A model generated the notes under the pieces. It was not told the origin of the DNA. It searched no databases and saw nothing but the letters and a program-made list of their open reading frames with translations. Made by a program: the position numbers and the translations under genes. From Lachnospiraceae bacterium (GTDB taxonomy: Bacteria > Bacillota > Clostridia > Lachnospirales > Lachnospiraceae), in the NCBI GenBank assembly GCA_900757145.1, contig CAAEMT010000043.1, forward strand, positions 44,811-108,810: a stretch of 64,000 bases of DNA, read 5' to 3'. Shown here piece by piece: positions 34,258-42,567 of the stretch (positions within the stretch are counted from its first letter, which is position 1; the number at the start of each line of letters is the position of its first letter).

Positions 34258-34950
34258 TTAAGTGATTCTTAAGGTTTTTAAGTAGGCCTTTTGCTCCGGT
34301 GTGATGCGAAAACTCTCCCGCGCTTTCTGTATCGCCTTATTGTGCGTCCACGGCGCAAGCTTCTTTTGTTCCATATAGGGAATTACTGCATCGTACTGCT
34401 TCGCAAGCGCTGTCGCAAAATACCATGCGGCCATCATATTTATGTAGTATTCCTCAGAGCGCACATTTGAAACCATATCTGGATATTCTGTGCTGAAATT
34501 ATCCCCCAGATAAAAACTCATAAGCATTCGGATTGCAAAACGCACTGTGTACGTCTCTCCCGAAGCAAGCCACTGCCTAATCGGTCCCAAAAGTTCCTCC
34601 GTATGCTTTGCAAACACCTTTGGGGACTCCATATCGCAGGTAGCCCAGTTATCAATATACGGCAAAAATCGCTCCAACTCACACAGGCAGCTCTCGTAAT
34701 CCTTTATCCTTCCGATAAGAGATATATGCACATTGTTTTCCTCATAATAATAATGAGGCAGATCACTAAAAAAGTCTTTGATCTTTGGATCTTTTTCAAA
34801 CGTCTTTGCCAGAGAGCGCACCTGCGGTGTGCGCACTCCGATAATTCTCTCCTTATCTACTGTCGGGATTAATCTTGCATGAAAATCACGGTACGCTCTA
34901 TCCTGCACATCAAAAAGACTGCTGCGTATGCTTTCACTAACCGTACTCAT
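34258..34950 (-). CDS. DNA alkylation repair protein (AlkD-like HEAT-repeat glycosylase)
   Basis: 230 residues, the typical AlkD family size. Family features include IIGVRTPQVRSLAKTFEKD, IDNWATCDMESPKVFAKH (the conserved W-T/D region near the DNA base pocket), TVRFAIRMLMSFYL, and the late Trp and Arg in APWTHNKAIQKARESFRI. Such enzymes remove alkylated purines without base flipping. AGAGGAGAG precedes the ATG. It is a single gene between the NSS transporter and the riboswitch unit. Confidence 0.9.
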   Translation of the reverse strand: MSTVSESIRSSLFDVQDRAYRDFHARLIPTVDKERIIGVRTPQVRSLAKTFEKDPKIKDFFSDLPHYYYEENNVHISLIGRIKDYESCLCELERFLPYIDNWATCDMESPKVFAKHTEELLGPIRQWLASGETYTVRFAIRMLMSFYLGDNFSTEYPDMVSNVRSEEYYINMMAAWYFATALAKQYDAVIPYMEQKKLAPWTHNKAIQKARESFRITPEQKAYLKTLRIT

Positions 34951-34965
34951 TGTTCTTCTCTCCTC

Positions 34966-36327
34966 TTACATTGTGATCCAGCCCATTACGTTTGCGATTG
35001 AGCTTAAAAGTATGATCACAAGGAAAATCGGCGCAATATACTTCATACAGAAATTGTACATCTTTCTGCGCTTAAATGCAGAAGAAATTTCGACCTCCTT
35101 TGCAATATTGGAAAGACCGACTACCTTGAGAATAAGCGCGCACGTTGCAAGCGCCGCGATCGGCATCATGACGGAATTCGTCAGGAAATCAAAGAAATCA
35201 AGGATCGACATTCCGAATATCTTCACAAAATCAAGCACATTAAATCCGAGAGCCGAACAGGAACCGAGCACTACCATCACTGCTACCATCACGCCCGTGC
35301 TCTTGCGGCGGCTCCATCCTGTCTGGTCAACGAATGTAGAAACACACGACTCCATCAGGGAAATAGCGCTTGTAAGCGCTGCAAACAGGACAAGCAAAAA
35401 GAACAGAATTCCTGCTCCCGTACCAAATCCCATGCTTGCAAATACTTTCGGAAGCGTAATAAACATCAAAGACGGTCCTGCCTGCAATGCAGCCGCATCT
35501 CCGCCGGAGAACGCGAATACCGCCGGAATGACCATCAATCCTGCCAGTACGGCAATTCCCGTATCGAACAGCTCGACCTGTTTCGTAGACGCCTCGATGT
35601 CAATCTCCTTTTTCATATAAGAACCATACGTATACAGAATACCCATGGCAATTGACAGGGAATAAAACATCTGCCCCATCGCCGCTACCACGGTCATCCA
35701 TGAAAAATGTTCCAAATCAGGAATCAGGAAATATTTTACGCCTGCCATAGCTCCCGGCCGTGTAACAGAGTAGACTGCAACGATCACCGCCAGAACGATA
35801 AGCAAAGGCATCATGACCTTCGAGATCATCTCCACACCTTTTTTCACACCTGCAAAAATCACGGCAAATACGAGCGCCGCAAACAACAGGAACCACAATT
35901 CCATCTCAACTGCCGAAGACGTAAAACCTGTAAAATAATCATCTGCCGCCAATTTCTGCACTCCGCCGCGCAGATACTCAAACAAATACTTCAGCACCCA
36001 TCCTCCGATCACGCTGTAATACGGTACGATCAGCATCGGTATCACTGCATTGATCCAGCCGCCCAGACGAAACCTTTTTGACTTTCCAAATGTCAGGAAG
36101 GCTCCGATCGGACTTTTCTGCGTCATCCGGCCAAGCGCTGTTTCGGATACGATCAGCGCATAACCAAACGTCAACATCAGTATCAGATACACCAAAAGGA
36201 ACATACCTCCGCCGTACTTTGCTGCCAGATACGGAAACCTCCAGATATTGCCAAGCCCGACTGCCGATCCGGCAACCGCAAGCACATATCCTATCTTTCC
36301 TGAAAACCTGTCTCTTTGCTGCTTCAT
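34966..36327 (-). CDS. Sodium-dependent neurotransmitter-symporter family (NSS/SLC6) transporter
   Basis: 453 residues from the ATG at 36327; upstream Met codons overlap the GGGGAG ribosome site. About 11-12 helices. The Na+ and substrate site is visible: LAVAGSAVGLGNIWRFPYLA (TM1), AAMGQMFYSLSIAMGILYTYGSY (TM6) and ALTSAISLMESCVSTFVD (TM8). LeuT and related bacterial members import amino acids with Na+; which one here is unknown. It stands alone, behind a large palindromic region. Confidence 0.92.
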   Translation of the reverse strand: MKQQRDRFSGKIGYVLAVAGSAVGLGNIWRFPYLAAKYGGGMFLLVYLILMLTFGYALIVSETALGRMTQKSPIGAFLTFGKSKRFRLGGWINAVIPMLIVPYYSVIGGWVLKYLFEYLRGGVQKLAADDYFTGFTSSAVEMELWFLLFAALVFAVIFAGVKKGVEMISKVMMPLLIVLAVIVAVYSVTRPGAMAGVKYFLIPDLEHFSWMTVVAAMGQMFYSLSIAMGILYTYGSYMKKEIDIEASTKQVELFDTGIAVLAGLMVIPAVFAFSGGDAAALQAGPSLMFITLPKVFASMGFGTGAGILFFLLVLFAALTSAISLMESCVSTFVDQTGWSRRKSTGVMVAVMVVLGSCSALGFNVLDFVKIFGMSILDFFDFLTNSVMMPIAALATCALILKVVGLSNIAKEVEISSAFKRRKMYNFCMKYIAPIFLVIILLSSIANVMGWITM

Positions 36328-36356
36328 TTTATTTTTCTCTCCCCTCATGCACATAA

Positions 36357-36576
36357 TATGATATCAGGGTCAAAAGTCATGGAACACGACGTGCTTGCAC
36401 GGGAGTGGTTCTATGACTTAGTGACCCGCCCCAATATGAGGTGCTGCGTGCCAGTGGCACGCGTTTAGCACCGACCGAAACGGAGTGTAGAAAAAGTGGA
36501 GCTTAAGCTCCGCGATATTCGAATATGGGGCAGGATTGTGGAAGCGTGTAACGCGGAACAATCCGTAGATATCATA
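36357..36576. other. Multi-branched palindromic domain (candidate structured RNA or mobile hairpin element)
   Basis: The closing stem TATGATATC (36357-36365)/GATATCATA (36568-36576) is perfect. Inside lie hairpin A (GGGTCA 36367-36372/TGACCC 36422-36427, with AGTCAT/ATGACT, GAAC/GTTC, GTGC/GCAC), stem B (GCCCCAATAT 36428-36437/ATATGGGGC 36523-36531) holding hairpins C (GTGCTGCGTGCC/GGCACG..AGCAC) and D (GGAGCTTAAGCTCC), and hairpin E (GGATTGT/ACAATCC). A further GGGAC/GTCCC hairpin follows at 36581-36594. Almost every base is in a possible helix. The frames inside are not convincing genes. It fills most of the 466-bp divergent gap. Confidence 0.7.
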
Positions 36577-36661
36577 GTTAGGGACCTTTGTCCCCAACAT
36601 CATAATGTTTCTATCATATCATCAACCCTTAAAAATGTCATCTTATATTTATAGTGAAACG

Positions 36662-36676
36662 ACAGTTTTCGACTGT
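36662..36676. promoter_or_regulatory. Inverted repeat upstream of the ABC importer promoter
   Basis: ACAGT-TTTCG-ACTGT, centred ~25 bp upstream of the -35 box. The position suits an activator. No regulator gene is adjacent. Confidence 0.3.
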
Positions 36677-36692
36677 ATTTTAGAAAGAAGCC

Positions 36693-36721
36693 TTGAGAAT
36701 TACGATAAAACCTCCTATAAT
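36693..36721 (+). promoter_or_regulatory. Promoter of the Ugp/Mal-type ABC operon
   Basis: -35 TTGAGA (36693-36698), 17 bp, -10 TATAAT (36716-36721), about 72 bp ahead of the ATPase start. Confidence 0.75.
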
Positions 36722-36793
36722 AGCTTAGAAACATCGCAGTTTGAGATGTGTGAAAGCAAAACTTTCTTACTAATAGACACGAGGGAGAAAAAG

Positions 36794-37897
36794 ATGAAAA
36801 TAGTATTGCAAGATCTCACAAAAAAATTCCCGGCTCGCGGCAAAAAACTCCGAACAGAAGTGACAGCAGTAGATAATTTCTCATTTGAGATTCCAGACGG
36901 CAAGTTAGTCGGACTTCTGGGCCCTTCCGGATGCGGCAAAAGCACTACGCTAAATCTTATCTGCGGGCTTGAAAAACCGACCTTGGGCAAAATTCTCTTC
37001 GGCGATGAGGATGTTACAGAGCTTCCGCCAGAGCACAGAGGAGTCGGAATGGTATTTCAGAATTATGCGCTTTATCCTCACCTGACAGTCCGCCAGAATA
37101 TTCTGTTCCCTCTTGAAAATCTCAAGGGTAAGGATAAGCTCTCAAAACAAGAAATGCTAAAGCGCGCTTCCCACGCAGCAAAACTCGTCCAGATCGATGA
37201 ATTGATGGATCGCAAGCCAAACGAGCTCTCAGGCGGACAGCAGCAGCGTGTCGCAATTGCCAGAGCTCTCGTTAAGATGCCGCGTGTACTCCTTCTCGAT
37301 GAGCCGCTTTCCAACCTCGATGCAAGACTGCGGCTGCAAACGCGCGAGGAGATCAAAAAGATCCAGCAGGCAACAAAGATCACGACCGTCTTTGTCACTC
37401 ACGATCAGGACGAGGCGATGAGCATTTCCGATATGATCGTCGTCATGAATAAAGGCGTCATTCAGCAGATCGGCAGACCGCAGGAAGTCTATGATGATCC
37501 GGTCAACCTCTTTGTCGCGAAGTTTCTCGGCACGCCGCCGATCAATGTCTTTCGCGGCAGTATAAAAAACGGCAGATTATATTTAGGCTCTGACGCCGTG
37601 CTCGATACGCCGAACGTACGCGATCAAGAAGTATTCGTCGGCATCCGGCCGGAAGGCTTTATCCTGCAAAAAGACGGACCGCTTGCCTGCACGCTTAACC
37701 GCGTAGAGGTGATGGGGCGCGACATCAGCATCGTCTCCTCCCATCCTTCCTGCGAAAATTCATCCATCCGTTCCATCATCAATGCCGAAAGCATTGTTGA
37801 TACTGCTTCGTCCAAAGTCTGCTTTACGCTGAAACCGGACAAGGTATTTCTCTTTGACAAAGATTCTGAAGCAAGGATCGAATGGAGGCAGTCATGA
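36794..37897 (+). CDS. Ugp/MalK-type ABC transporter ATP-binding protein
   Basis: 367 residues from the ATG at 36794 (GAGGGAG before it; the longer frame runs through the promoter). Walker A GPSGCGKSTTLN, Q-loop MVFQNYALYPHLTV, signature LSGGQQQRVAIARAL, Walker B LLLDEPLSNLDARL, His switch VFVTHDQDEAM. The C-terminal ~120 residues are the OB-fold (TOBE) domain with LFVAKFLGTPPINVF and VGIRPEG, as in MalK/UgpC/MsmK. First gene of a four-gene operon, coupled by ATGA to the first permease. Substrate class (glycerol-3-phosphate, oligosaccharide or polyol) is not decided. Confidence 0.92.
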   Translation: MKIVLQDLTKKFPARGKKLRTEVTAVDNFSFEIPDGKLVGLLGPSGCGKSTTLNLICGLEKPTLGKILFGDEDVTELPPEHRGVGMVFQNYALYPHLTVRQNILFPLENLKGKDKLSKQEMLKRASHAAKLVQIDELMDRKPNELSGGQQQRVAIARALVKMPRVLLLDEPLSNLDARLRLQTREEIKKIQQATKITTVFVTHDQDEAMSISDMIVVMNKGVIQQIGRPQEVYDDPVNLFVAKFLGTPPINVFRGSIKNGRLYLGSDAVLDTPNVRDQEVFVGIRPEGFILQKDGPLACTLNRVEVMGRDISIVSSHPSCENSSIRSIINAESIVDTASSKVCFTLKPDKVFLFDKDSEARIEWRQS

Positions 37898-38787
37898 ACA
37901 GAAAAAATACAAAGGCGTGGCTGTACCTTCTGCCGGCGCTCCTTTTTCTCGGCGTTTTTATGGTATACCCGCTGATCGACGTTTTTATCTACTCCTTTGA
38001 GGAGGGTTACAACTCTGCGTCGCAGACGTATTTCGGCACAGGGCTTTATAATTATTCTTATGTGCTGCACGATACGTATTTTTTACAGGCAGTCAAAAAT
38101 ACGTTCCTGCTCGTGATCATTACCGTACCGGTCTCGACATGCCTCGCGCTCCTTATCGCACTGGGATTAAGCTCGATCAGGCCGCTTAAGGAAATGTTTC
38201 AGACAATTTATTTTCTTCCATACGTAACAAACACTCTGGCTGTCGGACTCGTATTTATGATCTTATTTAAAAAGACTGCGTACAGCAATGGTATGATCAA
38301 TATGCTTCTTCACTGGTTTGGGGCAGGCCCCGTAGATTTTATTGACGGACCGTACTGGGCAAAAATGTTTGTACTGTGCTTCTATACTGTGTGGATCGTT
38401 CTGCCGTTTAAGATTCTGATTCTGACAAGCGCACTCGCCTCAGTCGACCAGAATCTGTACAAAGCCGCAAAAGTCGATGGTACCTCAAGCATGCGCATTT
38501 TTACAAAAATTACGCTGCCGATGATCTCTCCGATGATCTTTTATCTTGTTATCACCGGATTTATCGGCGCATTCAAGGCATACAGCGACTCCGTTGCTCT
38601 GTTCGGCACAGACTTAAATGCCGCCGGAATGAACACAATCGTCGGCTACGTGTACGATATGCTTTATGGAGAAGGCGGCGGCTACCCATCGTACGCTTCA
38701 GCTGCTGCGATCATCTTATTTGTGATCGTACTTACGATCACCTGCATCAATCTGCTCGTCAGCAGAAAGCACGTACACTATTCGTAA
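37894..38787 (+). CDS. Sugar ABC transporter permease (UgpA/MalF-type)
   Basis: 297 residues from the ATG at 37894 (TGGAGG 6 bp before; 4-bp overlap with the ATPase gene). Six helices. It starts WLYLLPALLFLGVFMVYPLIDV and has the EAA loop LYKAAKVDGTSSMRIFTKITLPMIS that docks on the ATPase. It pairs with the next gene to form the channel. Confidence 0.92.
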   Translation: MNRKNTKAWLYLLPALLFLGVFMVYPLIDVFIYSFEEGYNSASQTYFGTGLYNYSYVLHDTYFLQAVKNTFLLVIITVPVSTCLALLIALGLSSIRPLKEMFQTIYFLPYVTNTLAVGLVFMILFKKTAYSNGMINMLLHWFGAGPVDFIDGPYWAKMFVLCFYTVWIVLPFKILILTSALASVDQNLYKAAKVDGTSSMRIFTKITLPMISPMIFYLVITGFIGAFKAYSDSVALFGTDLNAAGMNTIVGYVYDMLYGEGGGYPSYASAAAIILFVIVLTITCINLLVSRKHVHYS

Positions 38788-38799
38788 AAGAGGTCAGCT

Positions 38800-39675
38800 A
38801 TGGAAAAACAAATCAATTATAACAAGATCAAACAAAATGCCCGCAGCAGCCGGCGTTTCCGAAACGCTGTTATTTATGCGCTGCTTATCCTCTGGGCGCT
38901 TATCGTTTTGTTTCCTTTTTATTGGATGCTTCTTACCTCAGTAAAAAGCTACGGCGCCTATAACGCAGAGCGGATACCGGCATTCTTTACCACTGCTCCG
39001 ACTCTGCAAAACTATGCGGATGCCTTTACGGCAGTACCTCTTGCACGGTATCTCGCCAACACAGTCCTGTTCACAGTTGCGACCACAGCAATTATGCTCA
39101 TTGTGATTACGCTAGCTGCGTACGCGTTTGCCAGACTTGACTTTCGCGGCAAAAATTTCGTCTTTACAGGTTTTCTTGCCCTGATGATGATACCGAGCGA
39201 GCTTGTCGTCATTACAAACTTTGTAACAATCACCAACTGGGATATGCGCAATACCTTTCTCGGTCTGATCCTTCCATCCGTCACATCCGTTTTCTATATC
39301 TACCTATTAAAAGAAAACTTTGAACTAGTGCCGGATGAGCTGTATCGCGCCGCAAAAGTAGACGGTACCTCCGATTTAAAATACCTGTGCAAGGTCATGA
39401 TTCCGATCTGCCGTCCCACGCTTGTAACAATCACGATCTTAAAAATCATCGAATGCTGGAACTCCTATGTCTGGCCAAGGCTTATTACAGACGATCAGAA
39501 TTACTTTCTCGTCTCAAACGGGATTCAGGAAATCCGCGAAAACGGTTTCGGCCGAGAGAATATCCCAGCCATGATGGCAGCCGTAGTCGTAATTTCCATT
39601 CCTCTGATTGTTCTTTTTCTCGTGTTCCGCAAAAAGGTCATGGAAGGCGTTTCGAGAGGAGGGACAAAGGGATGA
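38800..39675 (+). CDS. Sugar ABC transporter permease (UgpE/MalG-type)
   Basis: 291 residues, six helices. LIVLFPFYWMLLTSVKSYGAY at the start and EAA loop LYRAAKVDGTSDLKYLCKVMIPICRP. AGAGGT lies 8 bp before the ATG. The stop overlaps the next start (ATGA). Confidence 0.92.
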   Translation: MEKQINYNKIKQNARSSRRFRNAVIYALLILWALIVLFPFYWMLLTSVKSYGAYNAERIPAFFTTAPTLQNYADAFTAVPLARYLANTVLFTVATTAIMLIVITLAAYAFARLDFRGKNFVFTGFLALMMIPSELVVITNFVTITNWDMRNTFLGLILPSVTSVFYIYLLKENFELVPDELYRAAKVDGTSDLKYLCKVMIPICRPTLVTITILKIIECWNSYVWPRLITDDQNYFLVSNGIQEIRENGFGRENIPAMMAAVVVISIPLIVLFLVFRKKVMEGVSRGGTKG

Positions 39676-41324
39676 GAAACCGGAAAACAAAAAGAGCCCT
39701 CCTGCTGCTGTCGCTTGCCCTTATCGTATCGCTTGCCCTTAGCGGCTGTCACGGCTCCAAAGATACAAACAGCTTTGCGATACCGAAATCTTTTGATACC
39801 TCGAGGAATTACGAGATCACCTTCTGGGCAAAAAACGATACGAACAAGACACAGACGGATATTTACAAAAAAGCGATCTCGGATTTTGAAGCCCTCTATC
39901 CGAACATCACCGTAACTTTAAGGCTGTACACGAATTACGGAAAGATCTACAACGATGTGATCACAAACATTGCGACAGACACGACGCCGAACATCTGTAT
40001 CACCTACCCCGATCATATCGCAACATACCTGACAGGAAAGGACACTGTGGTTCCTCTCGATGATCTGTTTACAGATGAAAAATATGGTCTTGGCGGCAGT
40101 GAGGTCGCCTTTGACGCGCCGTCCAAAGAAGAGATCATACCGCAGTTTCTTGAGGAATGCTCCTTAAACGGCACACATTACGCCCTGCCGTATATGCGTT
40201 CCACCGAAGCGTGCTATATCAACAAAACGTACGTTGAAAAGCTCGGCTATACGCTCCCCGACATTCTGACATGGGATTTTATCTGGGAAGTATCAGAAGC
40301 AGCGGCAAAAAAGAACCCTGACGGAACGTATTCCGTCAACGGTCAGGAAGTCATGATCCCGTTTATCTACAAATCGACAGACAACATGATGATCCAGATG
40401 CTTCGTCAGAAAAATGCAGGCTACTCGACGGATAACGGCGATATCGAAATCTTTCACGATACCACCAAGGAACTTTTATACACGATCGCCGATCACACAA
40501 AAAGCGGCGCATTTTCAACCTTTAAGGTTTCCAGTTATCCGGCAAACTTTATGAATGCCGGTCAGTGCGTCTTTGCCATTGATTCAACTGCCGGAGCAAC
40601 ATGGATGGGAACGCACGCTCCTCTGACCGACATCAGTGCAGACGCTCTTGTAGATTTTGAAACCGAGGTCAGACCGATCCCTCAGTTTGATCCAAAGCAT
40701 CCGCAGATGATCTCACAGGGACCTTCCGTGTGTATCTTCAACAAAGATGATCCTCAGGAGGTGCTCGCCTCATGGCTGTTCACACAGTATCTCCTGACAA
40801 ACGAGGTACAAACTGCTTATGCGCAGACTGAAGGCTACGTTCCTGTCACTTCTAAGGCACAGCAGTCCGAGGCATATCAGGACTATCTGTCACGCTGCGG
40901 AGAAGATAATGCCACTTACTATGATGTAAAAATAAAAGCGTCACAGCTGCTGCTTGACAACGTCGCAAGCACTTTTACCACTCCGGTATTTAACGGCTCC
41001 ACCTCGCTGCGCGACGCCTCCGGACAGATGATTGAAAACGTCGTCAAAGCCACGCGTCGCAAGCAGACCGTAGACGACGCTTTTATGGAACAGCTTTTCA
41101 GCGATGTAACCTCTTTGTATCACCTGAATGAAGCAGGAACAATGTCCGGTTCAAAGGCTGACCTTGGACCGCTTCCGAAAACTGCCGTTCTTCTGCTTGG
41201 CACACTTGCGTTTACGTGGCTGTGCATCCTTTTGTACGTGCTGTCACAGCAGATAAAAAATCATGCGCGAAGCGAGCAGAAATCTTCGCCTTCATCAAAG
41301 GCAACTGACAGCTCTTTACGATAA
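39672..41324 (+). CDS. Extracellular solute-binding lipoprotein with C-terminal membrane helix
   Basis: 550 residues from the ATG at 39672. Lipobox LALSGCHGS. Family-1 binding fold: ITFWAKNDTNKTQTDIYKKA, NICITYPDHIATYLTGK, HYALPYMRSTEACYINKTY and GAFSTFKVSSYPANFMNAG. After the usual end near residue 495 comes LPKTAVLLLGTLAFTWLCIL, a clear hydrophobic helix, and a basic tail (QQIKNHARSEQKSS). A binding protein with both a lipid anchor and a membrane helix is uncommon. It serves the importer encoded by the three genes upstream. Confidence 0.88.
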   Translation: MRNRKTKRALLLLSLALIVSLALSGCHGSKDTNSFAIPKSFDTSRNYEITFWAKNDTNKTQTDIYKKAISDFEALYPNITVTLRLYTNYGKIYNDVITNIATDTTPNICITYPDHIATYLTGKDTVVPLDDLFTDEKYGLGGSEVAFDAPSKEEIIPQFLEECSLNGTHYALPYMRSTEACYINKTYVEKLGYTLPDILTWDFIWEVSEAAAKKNPDGTYSVNGQEVMIPFIYKSTDNMMIQMLRQKNAGYSTDNGDIEIFHDTTKELLYTIADHTKSGAFSTFKVSSYPANFMNAGQCVFAIDSTAGATWMGTHAPLTDISADALVDFETEVRPIPQFDPKHPQMISQGPSVCIFNKDDPQEVLASWLFTQYLLTNEVQTAYAQTEGYVPVTSKAQQSEAYQDYLSRCGEDNATYYDVKIKASQLLLDNVASTFTTPVFNGSTSLRDASGQMIENVVKATRRKQTVDDAFMEQLFSDVTSLYHLNEAGTMSGSKADLGPLPKTAVLLLGTLAFTWLCILLYVLSQQIKNHARSEQKSSPSSKATDSSLR

Positions 41325-41352
41325 GAAAACAAGACAACGGTATAAATAAACA

Positions 41353-41380
41353 TTGATTTCCTTTCATTTTGGGGTATAAT
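41353..41380 (+). promoter_or_regulatory. Promoter of the secreted 275-residue protein gene
   Basis: -35 TTGATT (41353-41358), 16 bp, -10 TATAAT (41375-41380). Confidence 0.65.
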
Positions 41381-41423
41381 GAAATTGTTGTTATGAACAG
41401 TATTTTTAAAAAGGAGAATTTTT

Positions 41424-42251
41424 ATGAAAAAATCAATTGCTTTTCTTTTAACACTTTCTCTTACATGCGCATTCTCAGGCGCTGCATTTGCTGAGGAGGG
41501 CACAGAAGCTGTGACTGAAGCAGCGACTGAAGCTGTATCAGAGGCTTCTACTGAAGCAGCTTCCGAAGCTTCCACTGAGGCGGCTGAGGACGAGACAGAG
41601 GTAAAATCCGAGGGCGTTATGACGTATGAAGAGTACATGGCAGCCGAAGTAGACACAGAGGTAGTGATCGAGACTTACGTTCAGGCAAAGCAGTCCTGGT
41701 GGGAGGACAAAGCTACTCTCTATACACAGGATCGCGACGGCGCTTACTTCATCTATGACATGGCTTGCTCCGAGGAAGATTACGAGAAGCTTGTACCGGG
41801 AACAAAGATCAAGGTAACAGGCTACAAGGCTGAGTGGTCCGGCGAGATCGAGATCATGGACGCTACCTTTGAATTCGCTGAGGGTGAGGAATATATCGCT
41901 CCGATCGAAGACATGACAGAGCTGCTCGGAACAGACGAACTTATTGAAAACCAGAATAAATACGTTGCATTTAAGGGCATGACAGTAGAAGGCTCCGGTG
42001 AAAACGCAGATCAGCCGTACCTCTACAACTGGGACGGCTCCGGCGCAGAGGGAGACGACCTGTACTTCAACGTATCTTTAAACGGCGAGACATACACATT
42101 CGTTGTCGAGTCCTATCTGTGTGACAGCGAGTCAGACGTATACAAAGCCGTAAAAGAACTTAAGATCGGCGATAAGATCGATATGGAAGGCTTCCTGTAC
42201 TGGTACGAGGGTGTAAATCCGCACATCACATCTGTGACAGCTGCCGAATGA
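41424..42251 (+). CDS. Secreted protein of unknown function with TEA/SEA-rich linker
   Basis: 275 residues. Signal peptide with cut after GAAFA (residue ~23). Residues ~26-62 are a low-complexity Glu/Ala/Thr/Ser linker (EAVTEAATEAVSEASTEAAS). The remainder (~70-275) appears to hold two related beta-rich modules: VVIETYVQAKQSWWEDKATLY...GTKIKVTGYKAEWSGEIEIMD and YVAFKGMTVEGSG...IGDKIDMEGFLYWYEGVNPHI. The pattern (small beta barrel, turn before a VxGY/EGF strand) resembles OB-fold repeats, but this is only a shape guess. Strong AAGGAG before the ATG. Single gene with its own promoter and terminator. Confidence 0.75.
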   Translation: MKKSIAFLLTLSLTCAFSGAAFAEEGTEAVTEAATEAVSEASTEAASEASTEAAEDETEVKSEGVMTYEEYMAAEVDTEVVIETYVQAKQSWWEDKATLYTQDRDGAYFIYDMACSEEDYEKLVPGTKIKVTGYKAEWSGEIEIMDATFEFAEGEEYIAPIEDMTELLGTDELIENQNKYVAFKGMTVEGSGENADQPYLYNWDGSGAEGDDLYFNVSLNGETYTFVVESYLCDSESDVYKAVKELKIGDKIDMEGFLYWYEGVNPHITSVTAAE

Positions 42252-42265
42252 GCTGCAAAATATTC

Positions 42266-42328
42266 CTAGTACAGCGGAAACTAAGTTTCTGCGTCAATAT
42301 GGTGGTTGCTTAGTATTCGTTGTATTAG
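42266..42328. repeat. Short CTAGTAC-type hairpin element
   Basis: Arms CTAGTACAGCGGAAACTAAG (42266-42285) and CTTAGTATTCGTTGTATTAG (42309-42328) pair 16 of 20. The AAGTTTCTGC and CAATAT core resembles the inner sequence of the element at 8703-8867. It lies between a gene end and its terminator. Confidence 0.65.
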
Positions 42329-42333
42329 TATTT

Positions 42334-42421
42334 AAAAAGGACGAGACTGTTGTAAAATACGCGGCGGAAAATCCCCGAAAAGGGTACCGCTTGATATATT
42401 TACAGATGCCTCGTCCTTTTT
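42334..42421. terminator. Bidirectional terminator between convergent genes
   Basis: AAAAAGGACGAG (42334-42345) pairs with CTCGTCCTTTTT (42410-42421), with TGTAAAATA/TATATTTACA and GCGG..CCGC inside. It serves the secreted-protein gene (+) and the methyltransferase gene (-). The remaining 42422-42567 is T/C-rich and holds nothing I can identify. Confidence 0.8.
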
Positions 42422-42567
42422 CTGTTGTCTATTGTCTTTTGTCTTTTATCCTTTTTCTATTGCCTTTTATTCCTTTTCATGTGCCAATGTTCCGGCAGTC
42501 TCTTCTTTTCTGCCATCTTTCCCCAGTTCGTGTATCGTTGCGGAAACATATCCGCGATCACACTGTA

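Noticed and set aside
36418..36603. A 61-codon minus-strand frame (MMLGTKVPNYDIYGLF...)
   Set aside because: It lies wholly inside the palindromic domain, and its sequence is explained by hairpin arms; no ribosome site.
39387..39671. N-terminal extension of the binding lipoprotein gene
   Set aside because: The 95 extra codons are out of frame over the upstream permease; the signal peptide with lipobox begins at 39672 behind its own ribosome site.
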